Assembly: GCA_019671005.1 (NCBI GenBank)
Contig: CM033719.1
Coordinates: 24,726,750-24,790,749 of the forward strand
Origin: Hibiscus mutabilis
Taxonomy: Eukaryota > Streptophyta > Magnoliopsida > Malvales > Malvaceae
Length of the DNA: 64,000 nt
Reading direction: 5' to 3'
Shown: piece by piece, positions 47,111 through 57,612 of the stretch
Position numbering within the stretch: the stretch's first letter is position 1
How the letters are laid out: each line of letters starts with the position of its first letter
Translations under genes and position numbers: made by a program
Notes under the pieces: model-generated
The model's database searches: none
Told to the model about the DNA's origin: nothing
The model's input: only the letters and a program-made list of their open reading frames with translations

Positions 47111-47609
47111 GTTATTAGTTTCTTGTAACCAGAAATTTTTCTATTGAATGAAAGTCTTTTAAGGACTGTTCGAGAATCAACACCGCACTTGCATTCATGC
47201 ATTGTATTGCATCACATTGCACAGTCATAACATATTTTACATAACATTATCATTACATTGCATAACATTTTTTGGGAGTAATCCAAAGACCAATTAGAGT
47301 TTTATCGTGAATAAAAGAATTGAACACACTTAAAAATCAAGATTCGAGCAGTTAGAAGATGAGCTCAAAAAATGTTTGATGCCTTTGATGCAAGAAAACT
47401 CTGTTTGAACCCTGATTTGGTCGTTCCTATGGATTTCAAAGATTCTCAGATTTGCACATGATGACAGAACAAGATGCCCCAAGATTCACCTGACCACGTT
47501 CTGCAAAAAGATGAAGGGCTGCATTGAGAATGAAAAATATTGTTCCACTGCTTTCACGATAGTCTAGCAGAACCCACCGTGATATGGTACAACTGTTTGA
47601 GTAAAGACC

Positions 47610-47916
47610 AAGTGTAATCATGCGAAGACTTAACCGAAGTCTTTATGGGCAATACAGATATGCTTTAGACCTAGCGCCAAGTCATCAGTATCTTCAGGGT
47701 ACGAGGATAAAACCTGATGAGAGTTTCAAGGAATGTGCTTTGAGATGGAGGAGGTTAGTCGCCCAAGTGCAGCCTCTCATTACTGAAGAGGAAAGTGACT
47801 TCCATGTCTCAAGCCATCTTTCGTATTTCTTCTTTGATAAGCTGCTCGGGAAATTGAGGGGAAAACGTGATGACTTTAATAGAATACATGATCCAAGAAG
47901 GAAAATTGAGTTTTAA
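47610..47916 (+). pseudogene. Gag core fragment of the Tat-like element
   Basis: A 98-codon frame from 47620 contains FKECALRWRRLVAQVQPLITEEE, close to the retrotransposon gag phrase 'RQYAQRWRDVAARVQPPL' seen in Tat gag proteins (from memory). It is broken on both sides. Traces of the downstream segment (gacaccaagaaatttgggg near 48217) are also degenerate. Confidence 0.65.
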
Positions 47917-49194
47917 TCCAACAAACCAGACATGCCTAGGAGCAGAAGGAAAGAAAAAGATAAATGGGTACCACTTTTAAGGTTCTCATGATCGTAAGAG
48001 AAGAAGACAAGCATATTCCTCCGAATCACTAAGAAAAATTCCTCGAGCAAGTACATATTTAGAGATATTCGGAGTATTCCATCTCGGACATATGGCCTTA
48101 TCTGGTCAAGGGTTAGTACCTTACCTCCAGGCTGATAAAGATTACGCCCAGCTCATCTACCCACAGTTTTGATCTATACAGTACATGTGAGTTATACATT
48201 AAGGCGTCAGGGCATGACACCAAGAAATTTGGGGTCTTTAATAGAAGTCAAGTAACTGGTTGACGAGAAAGTCATGACGAGAGAGTTGATCCAGCGATGG
48301 AAAAACAAAAAAGTGGCACAAGCCTACACTACCTTGAAAGGGCCAGAATGAGTCAGTACCCTGGAGATAGTCCGAAGGTCCCTACTGTTTTCTCATCATT
48401 TCACAAAGAAATTGTTTTAAAAAACTCATTATTTGTCAGAATAACAAATCACATTTCCATTTAGAAAGCATTTTTACATTTTTGATTCTTTAAACATTTT
48501 ATTTTTATGGGGCAGTTTTTGTTCTCCCATATGCATATACGCGCATTTTTTAATGGACATATGTATATATCATTTCTATACCAGGTCCTCGAATTTTGAA
48601 TGCAACAGTACCTTTGTTTCAGATCCAAAGATCAACTCTAAGTTGCTTATATTTAAAAGAAATTGAATGATGTGAGGAAACTATAAATGTGAGTATCTAC
48701 TAGTTTACTTAGGCCAACAGAGGAACAATACGAGTGTTTAGACAAAGGGCAGTTCCCATTTTAGAAAATTTCTTTCTTAGGCATTTATCATTTAAGATCC
48801 TTGAATTGAGAGTTGACCCTAAACCTCTACCCCCTAAAGGCTTTCTCAGGACATTTGTGAATGTGACGACGAATAGTATTCTTTTACTTTACCAGAAGAA
48901 AGAGATGAGACCAGGAAAATTGGATACGAAGATCAGAAAATCATCAAAAGAAAGTAGTTGAAAATAAGGATATGTCTAAACAAAAAACAAAGAAAAGAAG
49001 AGAAATGGCAATTAGAACGCCGAAGCAATCCAGGTCGAGTAAATATAAGAATTTTTTCAATAGATTTCAGTATCAGAAGAGCTACAAAGAGGCAATTAAC
49101 TTTGAGTGAAAGATAACATCAATACCAGTATAGATACGTGTTGATTCGAGGATACATTTACAGACTCGAATAAGAAGAAAGAGATTCGAGGCTA

Positions 49195-49865
49195 AAAACA
49201 CAAAATGGGCAGTCTAAAAAACAAAAAAGAAAAAAAAAAGAAAAAAAAGAAAAATTAAAGAAAGAGAGAAAAAAAGAAAGAATACTATATATACTTCACA
49301 CATAGATCAAACAATACAAGATCGAGACTTCAACTATGAGCAAGAGGCACAAGGAATCTATATTTCAAGTAAATATCAGTTTTGAAGATTTTCATAGAAG
49401 CTTGAATTGAAGCCAAGTCAAGACAAGTCGGCCTGAAGATTGCTAATTTCGAAAAGGGAAATGACATTTAGGGTGAAAACCCAAAAATAGGCAGTCTAGA
49501 GAGATCCCGAAAATGAAGAGAAAAGAGTAGTCTGCCTGAGCATGTTGGCATCAATATCCAACCAAAATACACTGATCTGAAGATACAGAAGAAGAAAGTG
49601 AACTCTAGGGTGAAAACCCAAAGGTGGGCAGTCTAGAGCAATCAAAAAGAAAGAAAGAAAGAGGAACATTTTATCTGGGCATACCAATCACAAGAACTCC
49701 CAGAAATGTACATAATCCTTCATTCAAGGAACTTTGGAGGATCAATCATTTTACGAAAAACAAGCATCAATACACAGCCAGAATGCAAGGTAGACCAAAA
49801 GAAAGGGAGTGAGAAAATGAACTCTAGGATTAAAACTCGAAAACGGGCAGTCTAGAGTGATTCAA
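49195..49865 (+). repeat. Dispersed 'gggtgaaaaccc...gggcagtctagag' repeats
   Basis: Four copies of a roughly 40-bp unit lie near 49203, 49470, 49605 and 49830, within about 200-bp periods that also share fragments such as 'aagaaagaaagag'. They belong to the hypervariable region of the element. Confidence 0.7.
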
Positions 49866-51054
49866 AAAAGAAAAAAAAAGAATAATGGGCATATCCAAGT
49901 TACACAAGTACATAAATGTTGTTTCACTTAACCGTGAACCCATGGCCTACATTACAAGCCTCCAAAGACCATTCTGATCATCCATAGATACCCAAGTTGG
50001 ATGAGAATGCCTTCAGATTATATCTCGCATATAAGGGTTAGCCTTTCTTCAAGGAACGTCAAACTTTGAAGTGCTTGATCAACACCCAAATGAGGAAAGG
50101 ATGGGGCATGGTGAGATAGTGAGATTAAGAGAGCCACCTTAAACATGGTAGAAATTAGGTAGGGGATTTTTCCTCTCAAAAGTCTAATAGACCAGAAGAG
50201 ACTATCATTTGCATATATCTCCACAGTAGTCAAGATCTTTTAAATATACGCTTCATTAGAGTTTATCCATGGCAATTTGAAGCAGTTGTGCTATTGCATT
50301 CGGTATTTTGGGGGCAAACATGTTTTTATAGTGTTTGGTATTTTCTCCTCAAATTTTGATGTTTACCATTCTCCCTAAACACTAACTTTTAAAATGTTTG
50401 GCAGTACTTCGAATTTTGTTTACCATTCTCCAAACATTAATTTTCAAAAATGTTTGGCTTTAAAAAGAAATAGAGGAAAAAAGAAAAAAAATGTTTACCA
50501 TTTGTTCCAAACAATATTTTTAAATTTTTTTGGTATTCCCTCCAAGTTTTGATTTTCAAAATAACTTTTATCTTTTCAAACAATCATTATTTTTTATTGA
50601 AATATACACAAGTAAATTGCCCTTTGCATTACTTTAAAAATGAATGATGATGAGATTTAAAGTATAGGGATCGAGAGTTAGTTCCCGTCGAAATACTACG
50701 AGAAGATCAAGGATTAGCTCAGGGGATGGAAGAATTTTTGCTCACCCTAGTCATTAGAAATAGATCAAGGCTCTGTATGATGGGTCAGGAAATTTGAAGC
50801 AGTGGAGCCCGTGATTGAATGGGGCAACACCAAGCGAAGAATATAACAAGGGTTCTTATAAGAATAATATAAGGACCGAAAGATCATTTATGAAGACAAG
50901 TGATAACCCTGAATACAAGAAAGCCTTTCGCTCGAAAGATTTGAAAGCATGTTAATTCAGATTTAAAGTGATTGATCAAATGATGATCTAAGAGCATACA
51001 GTGAAGAAGTAAAGATATGAAGAAATTTGAGGAACGACCTTTCAGGGTGCAAGA

Positions 51055-51170
51055 CTTTAGAACAGAAAAAGATTGAAAGAAAAAAGAAAAAAGAAAAGAA
51101 AGAGAAAAAAAAAGAGAAAAAGAAGAAGAAGAAGAAGAAGAAAAAGAAGAAGAAAAAAAGAAAGCATTAC
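51055..51170 (+). repeat. Purine-only low-complexity tract
   Basis: GAAAGAAAA/AAGAAG-type run of more than 100 bp. The opposite strand gives an artificial Ser/Phe-rich frame. Confidence 0.85.
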
Positions 51171-51284
51171 ATTGCATGCATCATATAGATAAAGGCATGT
51201 CAATTTTTGATTGTTTTAGACAGGTATTTGAAGAATTGTCAAAAAGTTTGAAGAAGTAGATTTCATTGAAGAAAGTTTGGCATC

Positions 51285-51900
51285 CATAGTAGCGGGAGGC
51301 CAGATGACGACAACTATAGTAGCGTGAGGCTAGATGACTGTAGCCAAAGTAGCGTAAAGCCAGATATTAAGTCTTTCGGGCCATCAGTAAAACCTTCGGG
51401 CATGATGATAAGACCTTCGGACCACAGTAAGTCTTTCGAGCATGGTGATAAGTCCTTCAGGCCACCAATAAGTCTTTCAGGCATGATGCGGCAACCATAG
51501 TAGCGTGAGGCCAGATGTCGGCAGCCATAGTAGTATGAGGCCAGATGACGGTAGCCAAAGTAGCGTAAAGCCAGATATTAAGTCATTCGGGCCATCAGTA
51601 AGACTTTCGGGCATGATGATAAGACCTTCGGGCCACTAGTAAGTCTTTCGAGCATGGTGATAAGTCTTTCGGGCCATCAATAAGTCCTTCGGGCATGATG
51701 CGACAGCCATAGTAGTGTGATGCTAGATGACGGTAGCCAAAGTAGCGTAAAGTCAGATATTAAGTTCTTCAGGCCATCAGTAAGACCTTCGGGCATGATG
51801 ATAAGACATTCGGGCCACTAGTAAGTCTTTCGAGCATGGTGATATGTCCTTCGGGTCATTAATAAGCCCTTCGGGCATGATGCGACAACCATAGCAGAGT
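51285..51900 (+). repeat. Satellite-like array A (higher-order repeat ~180-210 bp)
   Basis: Short units 'agtagcgtgaggccagatgacgg' and 'aagtctttcgggcatgatgat' are arranged in a higher-order repeat; the marker 'tagccaaagtagcgtaaag' returns at 51340, 51551 and 51733. Lies in the 3' UTR of the Tat-like element. Confidence 0.88.
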
Positions 51901-52225
51901 GAGTATAGAAAGATCGATAGCCTTAGCAGCGTGAGTCCAAAAAGATCGACAGCCTTAGTAGCGTGAGTCCAGAAAGATCGACAACCTTAGTAGCGTGAGT
52001 CCAGAAAGATCGACAGCCTTAGTAGCGTGAGTCCAGAAAGATCAGTGGCTATTTTTGGCATGAATCCCTAAATTTGAAGAAAGATTTCGGCAACCTTAGT
52101 AGCGTGAGTCCAAGAAGATCGGTAGCCATTGTCGGCGTGAATCCCCAAAATTGAAGAAAGATTTCGACAGCCTTAGTAGCGTGAGTCCAGAAAGATCGGT
52201 GGCCAGTTCGTGTGAACCCCAAATT
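51890..52225 (+). repeat. Satellite-like array B (~38-bp unit)
   Basis: Unit 'gatcgacagccttagtagcg' plus 'tgagtccagaaa', about seven copies, some separated by 'gaatccccaaaattgaagaaag'. It evolved from the same agtagcgtgag core as array A. Confidence 0.88.
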
Positions 52226-52228
52226 CGA

Positions 52229-52725
52229 AGATAATGGTTCTATATAAAAATGGCCTATATTTCAGAGTCCTCGCAGTGAAAGGTTCCATATAGGAAGAAC
52301 CCGTAACTTCGAGATTTCATAAGCTAAAAGTTCTATATAGGAAGAACTTGCGGCTCTAGGGTTTGAAGATTGGCAGTTCTATATAGGAGGAACTCCCAGT
52401 CAGAAGAATCCATCCATGGCGCAGAAGGTTTTATATAGGAAAAACCCGCCGTGTTGAAGGTGAATAGTTCTATATAGGAAGAGCTCCAAGCTTTACCATC
52501 TTAAAGTGAAAAGTTCTATATAGGATGGACTCGTAGCTCGAGGCCTTAGAGCGAAAGGTTCTATATAGGAAGAAACCTAACTCTAGGATTTCAAGGTAAA
52601 AAGTTCTATATAGAAAAAACTTGCATTCCAAAAGATCTATCCAAGAAAGCGAAATGATCTATATAGGAAGGACCTATAGCTCCAAGATCAGAAGGTGAAA
52701 AGTTCTATATAGGAATGACTTACAA
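52229..52725 (+). repeat. Satellite-like array C (~50-60-bp unit with small hairpin)
   Basis: About nine copies of 'agttctatataggaagaact' followed by variable spacers. The core forms a short stem (AGTTC with GAACT) around tatatagga. Spacers differ strongly while the core is kept. Confidence 0.85.
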
Positions 52726-52824
52726 GCTTGAAGAGTTGGCCGAGGAAGAGCAGAAAGTTCCAGAAGAACCTATGATTCCGAAGCCAATGACAAGGAAATA
52801 GGTAAAAAAATGAGTGCTTTTGAT

Positions 52825-52869
52825 CTTTGCTTTGTTCTCGTTTCACAAGAACAAGCAAAGAGGGGCAAC
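52825..52869 (+). promoter_or_regulatory. Hairpin plus polypurine tract before the 3' LTR
   Basis: CTTTGCTT...AAGCAAAG (52825-52860) with inner arm GTTCT/AGAAC, followed by AGAGGGGCAAC and the LTR at 52870. Homologous to 2703-2746. Confidence 0.7.
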
Positions 52870-53937
52870 TGTAATAACTCATTTTTGTCCAGGTTTTAGT
52901 GTTATTAATATTATTGTAATAATATTATTATTAATATAAAATAAAAAAATTAATGTAAAAAAAGGAAAAAGAAGTGCTTGGAGCACATAGCTCCACGTCA
53001 TCATTAAGCCCCCAATGCCTATATAAAGGCATGAAATGAGGAGGCATTTCACGCAAAAAATGAGGAGCCGACAGTGGCATGCCCAAAATAAGAGAGCTTT
53101 GCTCTCGGGTAGCCAAGGACCGGGGCAATGCCCTCGGTGAGGTTCAGTCAGGGTTCGTCATTCGAGCTCCTAGTTAGGTATATTTTCTTCCATTTTTATT
53201 TGTGTTGTAATTTTTTATGATTTAATGAAGTATTAGTTAATTTAAAATTGTGTTTTTATTTTTTAGTTTGTATGTTTATTTATGTTTTAGATTAGTATTT
53301 GTTTATGTTTTAAATTTATGTTTAGATTAGTATTTTATTTATGTTAGATTTCTTTTTATTTATGTGTTAGATTAATATTTATGTATGTATGTTTCAGATT
53401 AGTATTTTATTTATGTTAGATTAGTATTTTTATTATGTTAGTATTTATTTATATTTTTATCGCATTGTATTTATTTATATTTGCCATGTTTTAAGTTGCA
53501 CAACGGAATATTAATTGGCAATGCAGTGCCTTTTTATTCGAGCGTAAACGTGCCCAGTATCAAGCGCAGTGATGGTGGTCTATCAGTTTACTCTCGAATA
53601 AAGGGACCCTTAAAATTTACTCGCACTTATAACCGAATTTTAATTTAATCGTCACTTTAATCCGGAAAGTCTAATATTAATAAAGCGGTAATTATTAAAG
53701 TACCAATTTTGGGCAGTGTGGGAGTGCTAATCCTTCCCCATCCGTAACCGACTCCCGAATCCAACATTTTTAAAACCTCTGGTTTTATGGTGTCCGGCCT
53801 ACCTAAGTGGTCGGTGGCGACTCCATTTTTAAAATAGAACACGGTTTTTTTAAAACCCCACGGAATACATTTTAATATCCGAGAGACCCCAAATATCCTT
53901 AAAACCTCGTTTTTTTAGCGTGAAAAAGATCGCTACA
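52870..53937 (+). repeat. 3' LTR of the Tat-like element, 1068 bp
   Basis: TGTAATAAC to TCGCTACA. TATA-like tatataaag begins at 53020. The central part (53078-53565) is T-rich with 'tttatgttagattagtattt' repeats. The last 370 bp match the 5' LTR with few changes. Confidence 0.92.
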
Positions 53938-54316
53938 ATGAGTTAACTTCCCAAGTACGAGTAACATCGGCCATGCCAATTTCTGATATGTTTTGATCAA
54001 ACCCATGGTTCCATGGGGCATCTTGATCGAACATAAACAAAATTTAAAATAAACGAATTAGACATTAGTAGAAACAAACAAACAATAATGGAGGTCTGAT
54101 GTTATGTTGAAAGTGACGTTGATTGTTAGCAATAGTCATTTCTCCCAAATAATTGAATTTGATCCTCTTTTAAGGGTTTGGGTTTCCTAATAGAAATATT
54201 TTTGGTTTGGATATCATAGTTTTGTTTTTTATTTTATCTCGAAGTTGAAGTATAATGATAAATTTACTTTTCAAAAGAGTAAGATATGTTGCACACATGA
54301 ATTGTTACTTAGATTC

Positions 54317-54705
54317 GGGTAATTATACCATGCATTGACGTTGGAAATTTTTAGTTTCTACAAGTGCTTTAGATTATGGTTTAAGAATCTAATTTAGGGT
54401 TTAAGGTTTAGGAGTTTTGGTTTAGGTGTTTAGAATTTAGGAGTTGTGGCTAGAACTTTGGGTTTAGGGTTAGAATTTAGAGTTTATAGGTAAAAACCTA
54501 AATTCCTATCATGTTACCCTAAAACTTAAACCCTTACCTCTAAAACCTAAATTTTAACCCCAAACCCTTAATTCTAACCACAAGCCCTAATTTTGAAACC
54601 CTTAAATCTAAACCCTTAAACTTTAAACTCTAAACTAAGTTCTTAAATCTAAGGCGCTTGTGGAAATTAAAAGTTCTCACCACCAGTGTATGATATAATT
54701 ACCCC
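54317..54705. mobile_element. Fold-back element made of TTTAGGG-like repeats
   Basis: The left arm (GGGTAATTATACC..., with TTTAGGGTTTAAGG-type repeats) and right arm (CCCTAAAACTTAAACCC... to TAATTACCCC) are inverted copies over about 190 bp each, forming a near-complete palindrome of 390 bp. It is absent from the second copy of the duplicated segment. A target duplication was not resolved. The resemblance to telomere repeat TTTAGGG is degenerate. Confidence 0.72.
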
Positions 54706-54771
54706 TTACATTTTTTGCCGAACACTATTAAAGTTTTAATGTTTTAGACAATATTATTTTAAAAATAATAA

Positions 54772-55514
54772 GGGTAAACTACACGGGCGGTCACTCAACT
54801 ATCACATTTTTTTTCTGTTTTGATCATCCAACTAATTTTTTCATCAAAACCGTCACTAACGTTTTATTTCATTATCATTTTAGTCACCGACCGTTAAAAA
54901 ATTAACGAAAATATTGACGTGTCAAGAGATAATAATACTTTTAGTCCTAAAACTTATACATTCTATTAATTAAGTCCTAATTCAAAATAACTCATCAAAC
55001 ATATGGGTCAAACCCCAAAATTTTCATTTTCTTTCTTCATTACTCTCAATGAAGTTACCTGACGAAATATACTCAACAAAGCTTGTAAAGAGTTTCCAAA
55101 ATATGAAAATAAGTGCAAGCAAAGAGACACAATTTATGTATAATTTACTTCATCTCATTATGAATGTCGTTATTTAGGTGTGCTAGAAACAAAACGTTAA
55201 CAAAAAATGAGAAAGAAAAGAAAGAAAGATAAGTGTTGTTGTAGAGGAAGAAGAAAGAAAATAAGAAATTTGGGGTTTGACCCGTATATTTGATGAGTTA
55301 TTTTGAATTAGGACATAATAAATTGTATAATTTTTAGGACTAAAAGTGTTATTATCCCATAGTACGTCATCATCTCTGTTAATTTTTTAACTGCCAGTGA
55401 CTAAAATGATAAAAAAATAAAACGTTAATGGCAATTTTGATGAAAAAAATTAGTTGAGTGATCAAAAACAAGAAAAAAAAGTTATAGTTGGGTGACCACT
55501 CATGTAGTTTACCC
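54772..55514. mobile_element. MITE 743 bp, TIR GGGTAAACTACA, TSD AAATAATAA
   Basis: Perfect 9-bp target duplication AAATAATAA (54763-54771, 55515-55523) and inverted ends of about 150 bp (GGGTAAACTACACGGGCGG left, CATGTAGTTTACCC right). The paralogous copy near 56000-56015 shows the empty site. Mutator-like by duplication length. Same superfamily as 19233-20788. Confidence 0.94.
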
Positions 55515-55632
55515 AAATAATAATAAAACCTTAAATGTACGAAGATAACCCTTGCGACTTTATCAATTTGTTTGGTCCCAAAGAGAAAAAATCAATAACA
55601 ACAAAATTAGTTGGAACCTTTCGATCTATAAG

Positions 55633-55787
55633 GTAGTATATATGTATACATATTCTCTATCATTTGACAATGTACACACACTTTGCAGATAAAGTGTTTT
55701 GAATGCAAATCTTCTAAGATGAATATCATTTATTTTTCCACTGTGAGTACTTGTTGAGTTTTATAATTTTGTTTTTTTTTATTAATT
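55633..55787. other. Spacer between the duplicated segments
   Basis: AT-rich with no recognised feature. Confidence 0.4.
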
Positions 55788-56124
55788 TTGTTTTTTATTT
55801 TATCTCGAAGATAATTTAAATAATAGGGTTAGATTCTGATTATTTTAGATCTCAACATTAAGGTATAACGATGAATTTAATTTTTCAAAAGAGTAAGATA
55901 TGCTGCACACATGAATTGCTAAGTAGGGTTTTTTTTGACTAAATGTTAAGAAGGTTTTTATGTCGAACACTATTAAAATATTAATGTTTTTAGACGATAT
56001 TATTTAAAAAAATAATAAAACCATAAATGCCCGAATATAACCCTTATGCCTTTATCAATTTGTTTGGTCCCAAAGAGCAAAAATCAATAACAACAAAATT
56101 AGTTGAAACCTTTCAATCTACAAT

Positions 56125-57612
56125 ATAAGAAAATGGAATCCCACTAAAATTTTATTTTCCTTGTTTTTTTTTCTTCACAAGCTTATCTTAGTTGTTCAAT
56201 CCAAAAAAATTGCACACTAATATTACATTACATGTATTTAAACATCTAGACACTCCGTCTATAAATCAGAGAATAAATTAAATAAATAATTATTCAAAAA
56301 AAAATTTCTTTCATTTTAGTCATTGATTTTTTGGCAAACAATTCAGTAAAGTTAACTTTTGTTTTCATTTTGATCTCCATGCTTAATTACGTTAGAATGA
56401 CAAGTGTCACTTCTTAATTGGTTAAGGAAAAATAATTATTTTAGAAGTTTAAACCTAGAAGTCGAACACAAGGCCTCCCAAATCTAGCAAAAAAACTTAA
56501 CCGCTACACTCATTTGGCACATTCAAATTACGTGTTATTTATAATCAAACACTTTTATGTTTTATAACTGATTAAAAATTAACTATTTTTTAAAAAAAAT
56601 TACCTAAAAATAAATAGAAAGTTTACACAATTCACATGAAGGGAAGACAATAAGACAACTATTACTCTTGCTAGAGTAAGTTTATTACATGGGACCTCGT
56701 TAACGAGAAAAACTTTATAACAATCTTTTATTGATCGTTATATATGATATGATATTCGAATTCTGATGAAATAGACTTTAAATTAAAGATATATGATTGC
56801 TTTATTGGTATTTCTTGGCTTGTTATTTTGGAAATTTAAAAAATCATTTCATTATAAAAGAAAAAAAATCTTAGTTTAAAGGTGTAATTATGTTACTAAA
56901 TATTCATAGCCACATATTTTGTAAGACAAAATCTAAATCAAACAAGAAGTTGATGGGACTTTGTGATGAAAAATAAAAGAGAAAAGTCAGAAATGTTATT
57001 GTCTTAGAGGCTGCTAGAGATGCCAAACAATCGTACGATTCCGATTTCGATCTGATTTTGATTTATTTTCTCTTTTAATCTTATATAAATTTAATTTTAT
57101 TTAAAATTTTAAAAAAACTGATTTTAATCTCATCCACTTGGACTGATTTTTATATTATATTACTACTTTTTATAAAATCTTTAAAATATAAAAACTAACT
57201 ACTTTTATCTTGTTCATTAAAAATATACATTTGGAAAATATAAAAGTAGTTAAAATTTTAAAAATAATTATAAACGTTTTTTAATTAAAAATATTAAAAT
57301 AATTTATAAAAAAAAATAAATAGGAAGAGATCAACATATAGCGAATAGATCATTATCGTCGCCAACAATCAATTTTGCGAGAGGCTCGAGTAACACTGAA
57401 TTTGAGAAAGTTCATTGGAGCAACTACGTTTGGGAATAAAGTGGATATTGTCAAGAACATAGCTCAAATTATTGCGAGCAACAAGAAAGCACAATAGTAG
57501 ATAATATGAAACAAATGTGGTTTGGGTTCAACGACAAAAACAATGTACAAGATTTATTGAGATGGTTTCGTGGTTTATGACTTTTTTCAAGAGACAAAAT
57601 TTAAGTTGATCA
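56125..57612. other. Intergenic DNA, no gene recognised
   Basis: Mostly AT-rich. At 57355-57600 there is a less AT-rich stretch (ggctcgagtaacactgaatttgagaaagttcattggagc and onwards) that could be a gene or retroelement relic. It continues after the solo LTR at 61118, but no frame or domain was recognised. Confidence 0.4.

Larger units (their letters stand above)
42695..53937 (+). mobile_element. Tat-like Ty3/gypsy element, 11.2 kb, TSD ATGAG, no pol
   Basis: The element runs from TGTAATCACTC to TCGCTACA and is flanked by a perfect target duplication ATGAG (42690-42694, 53938-53942). Order: 5' LTR 42695-44701, primer binding site TGGCGACTCTGCTGGGGA (44704-44721), relics of a gag-type region (45370-48300), purine-rich and repetitive DNA (48960-52800), hairpin and polypurine tract (52825-52869), 3' LTR 52870-53937. 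No reverse transcriptase or integrase motif was found. It is a decayed or non-autonomous Tat/Ogre-related element. Confidence 0.93.
54228..56124 (+). repeat. Local segmental duplication, one copy with and one without MITEs
   Basis: Copy 1 (54228-55632) and copy 2 (about 55788-56124) share 'tttattttatctcgaag', 'caaaagagtaagatatg', 'gcacacatgaattg', 'gaacactattaaa' and 'tttgtttggtcccaaagag'. Copy 1 is longer because it contains the elements at 54317-54705 and 54772-55514; copy 2 runs straight through both places. No coding potential. Confidence 0.82.

Noticed and set aside
50884..51177. Minus-strand Ser/Phe-rich frame
   Set aside because: Produced by the purine-only tract at 51055-51170.
51285..52725. 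CRISPR-like array (regular short repeats with spacers)
   Set aside because: Plant nuclear retroelement 3' UTR; repeats are degenerate, spacers are themselves repeated, and no cas gene exists.
57355..57600. Possible host exon left of the solo LTR
   Set aside because: Composition is gene-like but stops occur in each frame considered and no family was recognised; recorded only as intergenic.
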